From assembly GCA_029564115.1 (NCBI GenBank), contig JAKQQP010000396.1:1-64000 (forward strand): a DNA stretch of 64,000 nucleotides. Direction: 5' to 3'. The position numbers and the translations under genes are program-made. Below are positions 1 through 7,135 of the stretch, piece by piece. The notes beneath the pieces were generated by a model. That model saw nothing but the letters and a program-made list of their open reading frames with translations. It did not search any database and was not told where the DNA came from. How positions within the stretch are numbered: position 1 is the first letter of the stretch; every line of letters begins with the position of its first letter. This DNA comes from Candidatus Rifleibacteriota bacterium. GTDB lineage: Bacteria; Riflebacteria; Ozemobacteria; Ozemobacterales; Ozemobacteraceae.

Positions 1-258
1 ATAGACTCTGATGATAAGCGAGAGCCACGGATTAACACGGATGGACTCTGATGATAAGCAAGAGCCACGGATTAACGCGGATGGACTCTGATGGACTCTG
101 ATGATAAGCAAGAGCCACGGATTAACGCGGATGGACTCTGATGGACTCTGATGATAAGCAAGAGCCACGGATTAACACGGATAGACTCTGATGATAAGCA
201 AGAGCCACGGATTAACGCGGATAGACTCTGATGATAAGCAAGAGCCACGGATTAACAC
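1..258. repeat. 40-bp tandem repeat array A (six copies, left end cut by window)
   Basis: Six copies of a unit of about 40 bp are seen, each with the core gccacggattaacacggat followed by a ggactctgatgataagcaa-type linker. Variation is mostly a/g changes (aacacgg versus aacgcgg) and an extra 10-bp duplication of ggactctgat in two units. The last copy decays near position 258. There are no unique spacers between copies, so it is not a CRISPR array. The same unit in the same orientation makes array B at 1715-2142. ORFs across it encode low-information peptides and are not genes. Confidence 0.95.
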
Positions 259-990
259 AGTGGTTTAGCTATTCCTAGAAGGGATAAAAGATACAAATCA
301 GGTTATAAAAACAATAAAAGACCCTCTGAGGTATTATTAGCTGCCGGAATACTTATTATGATCATAGGTTTTTTTATTGCCGAAGGTTCGGTATTCAAAT
401 AACTGTGCAAATTTGCAACCTAACATTCGCCATTTACAGCTAGATCTCGAAAAGCCCTTCTGGCTTTCGCAAAAGCTTACAATGCCGGGCTTGCCTGGCG
501 ATAGGTTTCTGTTTTTGTCGTTTATTGTCATCGGAGACTTTTTACTGTCGACCCTGCCACCAGTCGCTCCAATTGTCCTGACGTTGGGGTCGTGCGCTTC
601 CCGGTTCATTGTTACTCTCACCTTGATCCGGGGGCAAGAAAAGCAGGCCGCATTCGGAGCCGCTCGTTGGAAAAAAAAAGATCGGCGACCAGTCAGGGCC
701 CTGGCCACCTCCAACTTGTTGTGCTGCCCGCGATCCCAAAGCCGGGGTCGGCGGCCAGCGCCCTGGAAAATCCTTTTAGATCCCCCGCCCACCCAGGGCT
801 GCGTCAACGGTGTTACACAAAGTCCGGGCGGTTGTCCAGCCGGCAAAGCCGCCTGGCCACGTCTCATCATTACCCCTGACAAGCTCCGAGGGGCGATGTA
901 ATGCCTGGTTTCGCTGCCGCAAAACCAGGCACCGGGCAAACCGCTCGCGCAATTATCGCGCCGGCTCCCAGGGGCTTCCTAAGAATCAAT
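259..990. other. Unassigned block without a convincing gene
   Basis: About 730 bases between array A and the toxin-antitoxin promoter. Positions 475-975 are visibly richer in G and C than the AT-rich toxin-antitoxin genes. Long overlapping reading frames exist on both strands (for example 377-901 plus and 337-939 minus), but they have no recognisable domain, no good ribosome binding site and a composition typical of read-through of GC-rich noncoding DNA. Short hairpins occur (see 902-931). No RNA family was recognised. It could be a decayed gene, a noncoding RNA or cargo of the repeat island. Confidence 0.5.
902..931. other. Perfect 10-bp hairpin
   Basis: The arms tgcctggttt (902-911) and aaaccaggca (922-931) are perfectly complementary around a 10-base loop. 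No U-tract follows on either strand, so it is not a standard terminator. A second small GCGC stem follows at about 948-962. It lies at the edge of the GC-rich block, just upstream of the toxin-antitoxin promoter. Confidence 0.6.
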
Positions 991-1029
991 TTGCAAAAAG
1001 ACAAAAAATGTATTACAATTTGTAATACA
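991..1029 (+). promoter_or_regulatory. Promoter and palindromic operator of the toxin-antitoxin operon
   Basis: A -35 box TTGCAA (991-996) and a -10 box TACAAT (1014-1019) are separated by 17 bases. A perfect 21-base palindrome, half-sites tgtattacaa and ttgtaataca around one central base, covers 1009-1029 and so overlaps the -10 box. This is the expected layout for autorepression by a ribbon-helix-helix antitoxin. Binding itself is inferred. Confidence 0.8.
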
Positions 1030-1041
1030 GGGGGTGGAAAA

Positions 1042-1299
1042 ATGTTAACTCTAAGATTGAGCTCAGACATGGAAGAAAAGCTGAATAACATTGCTGAAAT
1101 GCTTGGTATTCCAAAATCTGAAATTGTCAGAAAAAGTTTAAAGGCCTATCTCAAGCAGTTAGAACAAAACAATGCCTGGACTGCTGGCAAATCTCTTTTT
1201 GGTAAATATTCCAGCGGCAAATCCAACTTGTCTGAAAATCGAAAAGCCATTTTGAAACAAAAACTCCAGGATAAAAGAAATGCAAAAAATTCTAATTGA
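1042..1299 (+). CDS. Ribbon-helix-helix antitoxin (VapB/CopG-like)
   Basis: An 85-residue protein. The first 45 residues fit a ribbon-helix-helix fold: a short strand (MLTLRLSSDMEEKL) followed by two helices including IPKSEIVRKSLKAYL. This part would dimerise and bind the palindrome just upstream (1009-1029). The Lys-rich C-terminus (about residues 47-85) would wrap the toxin. The start was chosen because GGGGTGG lies five bases upstream; longer in-frame extensions run through the operator. It overlaps the downstream toxin gene by 20 bases, typical of co-translated pairs. The exact antitoxin subfamily is uncertain. Confidence 0.85.
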   Translation: MLTLRLSSDMEEKLNNIAEMLGIPKSEIVRKSLKAYLKQLEQNNAWTAGKSLFGKYSSGKSNLSENRKAILKQKLQDKRNAKNSN

Positions 1300-1690
1300 T
1301 TCTGGCCCGCTGATTGCCTTATTTGACGCTGATGACAAACATCATAAAAAAGCAGTGAACTTTATTAAAGAAAACAAGTTGCCTCTTGTTACCACATTGG
1401 CCTCAATCACCGAAACTCTTCATTTGCTGGACTTCAACCGCAATGCACAAATAGATTTTCTTGGCTGGATAGGCAAAGGTGTTCTAGAGATTGCCAACAT
1501 AGACATTCCCGCTTTTAACAGGCTTAGAGACCTTACTATAAAATATAAAGATCTTCCTATGGATTTTGCGGATGCTTGTCTCGTTTACTTGGCCGAAGAA
1601 TTGAATATCACTAAGATCGCAACTATAGACCGTGATTTCACTATATATCGAATAAAAAATAAGAAGAAGTTTGAACTGTCTTTATCCTGA
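1280..1690 (+). CDS. PIN-domain toxin ribonuclease (VapC-like)
   Basis: A 136-residue protein made almost entirely of a PIN domain. Acidic residues expected to bind metal are visible: Asp near residue 7 in LIDSGPLIALFD, Glu near 45 in SITETLHLL, Asp in MDFADACLVYLAE near 96-99, and Asp in ATIDRDF near 118. Such toxins cleave RNA (often tRNA or mRNA) and are held inactive by their partner. The gene starts inside the end of the antitoxin gene. The pair sits between two arrays of the same 40-bp repeat and is AT-rich compared with the block before it, which suggests acquisition. Confidence 0.88.
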   Translation: MQKILIDSGPLIALFDADDKHHKKAVNFIKENKLPLVTTLASITETLHLLDFNRNAQIDFLGWIGKGVLEIANIDIPAFNRLRDLTIKYKDLPMDFADACLVYLAEELNITKIATIDRDFTIYRIKNKKKFELSLS

Positions 1691-1714
1691 TTTAAGCAAA
1701 ATATTCGTGATACA

Positions 1715-2142
1715 GAAGAGCCACGGATTAACACGTATGGACTCTGATGATAAGCGAGAGCCACGGATTAACACGGATGGACTCTGATGATAAGCAAGAG
1801 CCACGGATTAACACGGATAGACTCTGATGATAAGCAAGAGCCACGGATAAACACGGATAGACTCTGATAGACAAGCAAGAGCCACGGATTAACACGGATA
1901 GACTCTGATGATAAGCGTGATCCACGGATTAACACGGATGGACTCTGATAGACAAGCAAGAGCCACGGATTAACACGGATGGACTCTGATGATAAGCAAG
2001 AGCCACGGATTAACGCGGATAGACTCTGATGATAAGCAAGAGCCACGGATTAACACGGATGGACTCTGATGATAAGCAAGAGCCACGGATTAACACGGAT
2101 GGACTCTGATGATAAGCGAGAGCCACGGATTAACACGGATGT
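1715..2142. repeat. 40-bp tandem repeat array B (eleven copies)
   Basis: Eleven copies of the unit found at 1-258, in the same orientation, with the core gccacggattaacacggat. Two copies carry a variant linker (gatagacaagc instead of gatgataagc) and one has tgatccacgg in place of agagccacgg. The array begins about 25 bases after the toxin stop codon and ends 10 bases before the stop codon of the GxxExxY gene. Homologous recombination between arrays A and B would delete the toxin-antitoxin pair; this is inferred from layout. Confidence 0.95.
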
Positions 2143-2152
2143 AATGGCTGGG

Positions 2153-2527
2153 TCAGGCGACGACTCTTTTCCATTCGAGTCTGGAGTGTCTAAAGTTAAT
2201 TATCAGGCCGATTTGAAGCCTTGCAAGACGCAAGTAATTGATCATTTGACCGATTTCGTTGCCTCCGATTTTATCGACGGTTTTAACTTCGACGATGATT
2301 CTATCGAATGCGACCAGGTCAGGAAAATATTCACCGACCAGGTGTCCTTTGTATTCAACCGCAAAGCATTTTTGCCGGCTGTATGGAATTTTCTGCAGTT
2401 CAAATTCAACAGCAAGCGCTTTTTCATAAGGTTTTTCCAGTAATCCATGCCCGATTGTGTTTATTACCTCGATTGCAGCTCCGATTATTGATCGGGTTTC
2501 GTTCTCAAAAAGCAAATCGTCACTCAT
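2153..2527 (-). CDS. GxxExxY family protein (PD-(D/E)XK nuclease-like)
   Basis: A 124-residue protein with the family signature in GHGLLEKPYEKAL (Gly, Glu, Tyr spacing) and a later PDLVAFDRIIVEVKTV segment, in which D, E and K match a PD-(D/E)XK nuclease core. The biochemical role of the family is not settled. The start ATG at 2527 has GGAG six bases upstream; an extended reading frame from a TTG at 2572 is less likely. The stop codon lies 10 bases from repeat array B. Upstream, at 2658, the same repeat core occurs in the opposite orientation, so the gene is enclosed by inverted repeat cores. Confidence 0.88.
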   Translation of the reverse strand: MSDDLLFENETRSIIGAAIEVINTIGHGLLEKPYEKALAVEFELQKIPYSRQKCFAVEYKGHLVGEYFPDLVAFDRIIVEVKTVDKIGGNEIGQMINYLRLARLQIGLIINFRHSRLEWKRVVA

Positions 2528-2645
2528 TTGTTTCTCCAGGTTTATCAATATTTTTATAGCTTCCCTGTCCAAAACTCCCCGCTTCTCTCGTCACCTTTTT
2601 TGTTATTCGCGGCCTCTCTCTTTCTCCTTCTCTCTTCTTCCTTTT

Positions 2646-2781
2646 CTATCCGTGATAATCCGAGTTCATCCGTGGCCCTCTCTCTTTTCTTTCTCTTTCT
2701 ATCCGCGATAATCCGAGTTCATCCGTGGCCCTCTCTCTTTTCTTTCTTCTTTCTATCCGTGGCTCTATCCGAGTTTATCAT
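2646..2781. repeat. Degenerate repeats related to arrays A and B, opposite orientation
   Basis: Two copies of a 53-base unit contain gataatccgagttcatccgt and start matching at 2654 and 2707; a shorter third copy follows at about 2752-2781. The reverse complement of the core reads gccacggatgaactcggat, which differs from the array A/B core at two positions. Pyrimidine-rich filler separates the copies. The last copy contains the stop codon and final two codons of the uracil-DNA glycosylase gene, so the repeat has landed on that gene's 3' end. Confidence 0.85.
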
Positions 2782-3697
2782 AACGGGTTTTGAGAGCCTG
2801 TATATCCTGCCACATTTGCCAGTTCGGGCTGCCTTTTTCGCGGGTGGCCGAGCGTATCAGGTATGATGGGTGGTACATGGCCATCGTGGGCACACCAAAA
2901 ATAGAGGTGAACCATTGGCCGTGGATCCGTGTTATACCAGGGGTTTCGGGGCCGATGACGAATTTTATGGCGATATTGCCGAGGCATGCGATCAGATCTG
3001 GCTTGAGCAGGCGCAACTGTCTTTGCAGGTAGGGGGTGCAGACGGTCATTTCAGAAATATTTGGGTCGCGGTTTTCGGGTGGCCTGCATTTGAGAATGTT
3101 GCAGATAAAAACTTCGTCGCGTTTGAAGCCAGCGGCGGCAAGAATTTTATCGAGATGCTGCCCGGCTTTGCCAACGAAGGGAATGCCGGTGGCGTCTTCG
3201 TCGGCGCCTGGCGCTTCGCCGATAAAAACGAGGCGTGCTTTCGGGTTGCCAACGCCTGGTACTGTTTTGTTACGGGTTTTACAAAGCTCACACTTTTGGC
3301 AGACGGCGATTTCTGAGGCGATTTTTTCGAGGGAGTCGCCCGGAATTTCGGGTATTGGTTGCAATCTGGCGCTGCCGCTTGCCCGGTTGAGAGAAGATTT
3401 GCCGGCAGCTGGTGCGGTGGCTAGTTTCAGGGCTTCATAGGTTTCGTCAGAAGTTTGGGCCGGTTTCGAGCGTTCCTGCGGCTTTGGTTTTGTCGGGGTT
3501 TCCGGGGAAGGGGAAGGCGGAGCAGTGTCTTTTATCGTTGCGGCGAAAGCGAGCAAGTCAAATTCCTGATCGTTTTCCGGGGCGGCTATTTCGGCCTCGT
3601 AGAGGCCATCGCAGCCTGGCGGGGTGAGCAGCGTGATCAGATCGACCGCTTCGATTTGATCGATATCTGTCTGATCAGTTTTTCGGCTTTTTGCCAA
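2765..3697 (-). CDS. Uracil-DNA glycosylase, family 4 (iron-sulfur type)
   Basis: A 310-residue protein that would remove uracil from DNA in base-excision repair. Residues from about 125 match family 4: Cys pairs CQKCELC near 134, the catalytic-loop motif GEAPGADEDATGIPFVGKAG, and a C-terminal MYHPSYLIRS. Further cysteines (ICNILKC, and one near VCTPYL) would complete the 4Fe-4S site. The first 120 residues are a Pro/Ser/Thr-rich, low-complexity extension not needed for catalysis. The start is TTG, with AAGGA eight bases upstream. The stop lies within a repeat copy. It is the last gene of a long minus-strand run. Confidence 0.9.
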   Translation of the reverse strand: MAKSRKTDQTDIDQIEAVDLITLLTPPGCDGLYEAEIAAPENDQEFDLLAFAATIKDTAPPSPSPETPTKPKPQERSKPAQTSDETYEALKLATAPAAGKSSLNRASGSARLQPIPEIPGDSLEKIASEIAVCQKCELCKTRNKTVPGVGNPKARLVFIGEAPGADEDATGIPFVGKAGQHLDKILAAAGFKRDEVFICNILKCRPPENRDPNISEMTVCTPYLQRQLRLLKPDLIACLGNIAIKFVIGPETPGITRIHGQWFTSIFGVPTMAMYHPSYLIRSATREKGSPNWQMWQDIQALKTRYDKLG

Positions 3698-3757
3698 TTT
3701 GCCGGTCCTTTACAATTGCAGAAAGAATAATCTGACAGTCCAGGATTTGGCTATGAG

Positions 3758-5968
3758 CTATTTTCCTGCGGGATTGTCGACACGGTATGCTTTGGTGACG
3801 CCGATAAGGCGGGAAAGGGCGCGCAGAAGGCTGTCGAGCATGCTCGAGTCGCGAACTTCAATCGAAAAATCGAGAACCCCGGTTTTTTGTTTGGTCGTTT
3901 TTGCCGAAGCAGAGTGGATGTTGATGCCCTGATTGGCAATGACACTGGTGACAGCATTGAGCATGCCCTTGCGATCGGTGGTTTCGACACGGATCTTCGC
4001 GAGATAATCGCCTTCGCCAAGAACTTCATCGACGATACCGAGATCCCATCTGACGTCGATGAGGCGGTCTTCGGTGTCGTTGAGCAGGTTCTGAGCGTTG
4101 GGGCAGTCCTTTTTATGAACGGTGACGCCGCGCCCACGAGTGATGTAGCCGATTATCTGATCACCCGGAATGGGGTTGCAGCAGCGTGACATCTTGATCA
4201 GGGCATCGTCGAGGCCGCCCACGATTATGCGCGGGCCTTTGTTAGCCTTTTTGCGGGCTTTTTCGCGGCGAGTGGCGTTTTTGGCAATGGTCTGTGGCTT
4301 GGGCTGTGATTTGGTTATCAATTCTGGAAAGAGTTTGCCGATAACCTGTTGTGCTCTTATTTCGCCGGCGCCGATGCCGGCATAGAGCTCTTCAACCGAT
4401 GGAAAGCCAAGCTCTTTAACTTTGTTGTTGAAGCCACCGGTTTTGAAGGTTTTTTCGGTTTCACGATCGCCGCCCAGTCGCTGGAAGGTTTCGATAAAGT
4501 CGCGTTCGCCACCGATTATGTATTCGTCTCTGAATTCTTTTTTGAGCCAGATGCGGATTTTTCGTTTGGCGCTGGCGCTGCCAACGATTTTAAGCCAGTC
4601 GCGGCTTGGCCCTTTCTGGTTTTTGCTGGTCAGGATAGAGACGATGTCGCCGTTTTGCAGCCGATATTCGAGAGGAACTATGTGCCCGTTGACTTTGGCG
4701 CCAACGCAGCGATGGCCGATATCGGTGTGAATGGTGTAGGCAAAGTCGATGGGCGTGCTTCCGTTGGGCAGCTCGATGACATCGCCTTTGGGCGTAAAGA
4801 CGTAAACATGATATTCGAAGAGCTCGACCTTGACTGTTTCCATGAACTCAGAAGCGTCTTTGACATCCTGATACCAGTCGATGAGGTTGCGCAGCCAGGA
4901 AAGCTTTTCTTTGTAGTCGGGGGCTCTTTCTTTGCCGACGGTTTCTTTGTAATCCCAGTGGGCGGCGATGCCTTCTTCGGCGATGCGGTGCATTTCTTCG
5001 GTTCTGATCTGCACTTCGAGCGGCTTGCCGTCAAAAATTACCGTGGTATGCAAAGACTGATACATGTTGGGCTTGGGTACGGCAATGTAGTCTTTGAAAC
5101 GCCCGGGAATAGGCTTCCAGTATTTGTGAACCATGCCGAGCGCGGCGTAACAGTCTTTGACCGAGTCGGTGAGAATGCGGATTCCGAGGAAGTCGTAAAG
5201 CCCTTCGAGATTGGTGTTGTATTTTATGGTCTTGTTGTAGATCGAGTATGCCTGCTTCGGTCGTCCTGAAATTTTGGCGGTAATATGAAATTCTTTCAGG
5301 TGTTCTTCGATCTGGCGCATGGCTTCTTTGAGTTTGGCGTCGCCTTCCATGCCCGTAGAGTTGAGGAAATCATAAATTTCTTTTGCTTTTTCGGGCTGCA
5401 GGAAACGAAAGGAAGTTTCTTCGAGCTCAGACTTTACTTTGTTGATGCCGAGGCGATGGGCGAGCGGCGCGTAGATTTCGAGGGTTTCGCGGGCAACGTA
5501 TTTTTGTTTAACTTCGGGTAGAAACTGCAGGGTTCTGATGTTGTGAAGCCGGTCCGCCAGCTTGATCAAAATAACGCGCACGTCGTTGGTCATGGCGAAC
5601 AGCATTTTGCGGAAATTTGCTGCCTGCGCGGCTGAAGCTGAGCTGAAGAACATTTTGTTCAGCTTGGTGACGCCTTCGACCAGTTGTGCCATTACCGGGC
5701 CGAACATGGTCTCGATATCGGCGCTGGTGGCGGCCGTGTCTTCGATTACATCGTGCAGCAGAGCGGCGCAGATAGATGTTGAGTCGAGCTTCAGCTCTTC
5801 GGCGACGATCAGAGCAACCGATTCAGGGTGCAGAAAATAAGGCTCGCCTGAGGCACGAAATTGATCTTTGTGGCATTCGGCGGCAAATTTGTAAGCCTTC
5901 TCTATGCGGTCGAGATCGGCGTCGGGGTTGTATGATTTGACTGCGGCAAAAATCTTTTCGAGAGAAAT
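3758..5968 (-). CDS. Bifunctional (p)ppGpp synthetase/hydrolase, RelA/SpoT family, AUU start
   Basis: Makes and/or degrades the alarmone (p)ppGpp. Read from an ATT codon at 5966-5968, the protein is 736 residues, the usual full length. Order: HD hydrolase domain (HPESVALIVAEELK, then AALLHDVIEDT, near 35-75), synthetase domain (RIL, YQSLHTTVIF, about 240-340), TGS domain (VFTPKGDVIELPNGSTPIDFAY), and a C-terminal ACT domain (TTDRKGMLNAVTSVIANQGINI). No ATG, GTG or TTG lies in frame before the ATG at 5707, and starting there would delete half of the HD domain. AGGAG lies seven bases before the ATT. The gene follows the STAS gene by 13 bases. Confidence 0.92.
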   Translation of the reverse strand: MSLEKIFAAVKSYNPDADLDRIEKAYKFAAECHKDQFRASGEPYFLHPESVALIVAEELKLDSTSICAALLHDVIEDTAATSADIETMFGPVMAQLVEGVTKLNKMFFSSASAAQAANFRKMLFAMTNDVRVILIKLADRLHNIRTLQFLPEVKQKYVARETLEIYAPLAHRLGINKVKSELEETSFRFLQPEKAKEIYDFLNSTGMEGDAKLKEAMRQIEEHLKEFHITAKISGRPKQAYSIYNKTIKYNTNLEGLYDFLGIRILTDSVKDCYAALGMVHKYWKPIPGRFKDYIAVPKPNMYQSLHTTVIFDGKPLEVQIRTEEMHRIAEEGIAAHWDYKETVGKERAPDYKEKLSWLRNLIDWYQDVKDASEFMETVKVELFEYHVYVFTPKGDVIELPNGSTPIDFAYTIHTDIGHRCVGAKVNGHIVPLEYRLQNGDIVSILTSKNQKGPSRDWLKIVGSASAKRKIRIWLKKEFRDEYIIGGERDFIETFQRLGGDRETEKTFKTGGFNNKVKELGFPSVEELYAGIGAGEIRAQQVIGKLFPELITKSQPKPQTIAKNATRREKARKKANKGPRIIVGGLDDALIKMSRCCNPIPGDQIIGYITRGRGVTVHKKDCPNAQNLLNDTEDRLIDVRWDLGIVDEVLGEGDYLAKIRVETTDRKGMLNAVTSVIANQGINIHSASAKTTKQKTGVLDFSIEVRDSSMLDSLLRALSRLIGVTKAYRVDNPAGK

Positions 5969-5981
5969 AGTGGGTCTCCTG

Positions 5982-6341
5982 CTACTTTTCGGCCGGGGTA
6001 GTGAAGCTGGCGAGAGCTTCTTCCATATTCTTTAGAACGACGAAGTGATGGGTAAACTGAGTGATGAGAAATACCCGGCGCATTTTATCGTTCAGGTTGA
6101 TCAGGCGCAGATCGCCGCCTTTGGCGCGGGTGTTCTTCAGGCCATGGACGAGAACGCCCATACCAGCAGAACTCATATACTTGAGGCCGGCAAGATCGAT
6201 TATTACGCGAACCTGGTTCTGGTCGCAGAGTTGGTCGATTTTTTCCCGCAGCTGATCGGAATTTTCGAAGGTTATTTCGCCTTGAATGGAGACAACTACG
6301 ACACCGTTTTCATGCTGCTGGCTTTCAATGGTTAGACTCAT
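5982..6341 (-). CDS. STAS-domain anti-sigma factor antagonist
   Basis: A 119-residue single STAS domain, as in SpoIIAA/RsbV-type antagonists that bind anti-sigma kinases in a partner-switch. The motif LAGLKYMSSAGMGVLV carries the phosphorylatable serine. The chosen start has GGAG six bases upstream; an upstream in-frame codon at 6398 would overlap the end of rex. No anti-sigma kinase is seen in the window. Its place between rex and relA/spoT suggests a role in stress or redox signalling, but that is inference. Confidence 0.88.
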   Translation of the reverse strand: MSLTIESQQHENGVVVVSIQGEITFENSDQLREKIDQLCDQNQVRVIIDLAGLKYMSSAGMGVLVHGLKNTRAKGGDLRLINLNDKMRRVFLITQFTHHFVVLKNMEEALASFTTPAEK

Positions 6342-6394
6342 GAAAACTCCAGTTTTAAATGTTTGTTTCAGCCTAGCATTATTGCCTGGGCAGG

Positions 6395-7066
6395 TCAAGA
6401 TTCTGCAGGCTCTTTCATCGAGAAACCCGATTCCTGGAGACAGAGGTGGTAGCTCAACGACTCAAGTTCTGTGGTCAGATCGACGTTGTGTACATGAACA
6501 TTCTCTGTCGAAATCAGTTTGAACGGTGCAAAATTGAGAACAGCCTTCACCCCGGAAAGCATGACCATGTCATAAACTTCTTTGACGGCTCTGGCGGGCA
6601 CTGTAAGTATAAGAATCTCGATTTCGCGGTCTTTGACAATTCGAGGCAGGTCGCTCACCGGCATAATCTCGCCAAGAGGGTCGAGGGAAGTGCCGATCAG
6701 AGCCGGATCTTTGTCGAAGAGGGCGCAGACTTTGAAATTACGTTTTTCGAAGCCGGTATAAAGAGCCAGCGCAGTACCGAGGCGGCCACCGGCACCAACG
6801 ATGCCAACCCGGCGGATTTTTTGCAGGCCGAGAATTTTTACGATATGATCCCGCAGCTTTTTGACCGAATAGCCGACGCCGCGTTTGCCGAATTCTCCGA
6901 AGTATGCAAGGTCTTTGCGCACCTGCGCCGGGTTCAGCCCGAGTTTGTGAGCCAGGTCGTGCGAAGAGATAACCTTGACGCCGTCGCCATCGAGACCGTT
7001 CAGATAACGAAGATAGATTGACAATCTCTTGATCGTTGCCTGGGGAGGAGCCAGTTTTGTTCCCAC
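6395..7066 (-). CDS. rex: Redox-sensing transcriptional repressor Rex
   Basis: A 223-residue protein. An N-terminal winged helix (ATIKRLSIYLRYL, then LNPAQVRKDLAYFGEFG) is followed by a Rossmann fold with the dinucleotide-binding loop VGIVGAGGRLG near residue 87. Rex binds DNA when NADH/NAD+ is low and represses fermentation and respiration genes. The start is GTG, with AAGGAG eight bases upstream. No clear Rex operator was seen just upstream. It lies 69 bases downstream of fmt and 53 bases upstream of the STAS gene. Confidence 0.95.
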   Translation of the reverse strand: MGTKLAPPQATIKRLSIYLRYLNGLDGDGVKVISSHDLAHKLGLNPAQVRKDLAYFGEFGKRGVGYSVKKLRDHIVKILGLQKIRRVGIVGAGGRLGTALALYTGFEKRNFKVCALFDKDPALIGTSLDPLGEIMPVSDLPRIVKDREIEILILTVPARAVKEVYDMVMLSGVKAVLNFAPFKLISTENVHVHNVDLTTELESLSYHLCLQESGFSMKEPAES

Positions 7067-7135
7067 CGGTAAAACTCCTTGTCAGTTGCAGATTAGCACA
7101 GCATTTTCTACCATTATTGGCCTGGTGCTTTAAAG

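Noticed and set aside
1..258. CRISPR-like look of the evenly spaced repeats
   Set aside because: The 40-bp units follow each other directly and the whole unit is conserved; there are no unique spacers and no cas genes. It is a tandem repeat.
817..830. aaagtccgggc, similar to the conserved P4 strand of RNase P RNA
   Set aside because: The matching second strand and the other conserved segments of RNase P RNA were not found in the following 300 bases, so the match looks accidental.
337..939. Long overlapping open frames on both strands of the GC-rich block
   Set aside because: No domain, no ribosome binding site, odd composition, and frames open on both strands at once; typical of GC-rich noncoding DNA.
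1728..2046. Open frames inside repeat array B (peptides repeating SLSVLIRGSCLS)
   Set aside because: They are direct translation of the 40-bp repeat in frames without stops and carry no independent coding signal.
2457..2866. Plus-strand frames with repeated IIRVHPWPS
   Set aside because: They are translations of the inverted degenerate repeats and pyrimidine-rich filler, antisense to real genes at both ends.
4349..5269. 306-codon plus-strand frame opposite relA/spoT
   Set aside because: It is the complement of a well-supported enzyme; its Phe/Val/Asp-rich content is the expected shadow.
7067..7135. Possible Rex operator for autoregulation upstream of rex
   Set aside because: No TTGTGA-N6-TCACAA-like palindrome could be found in the gap.
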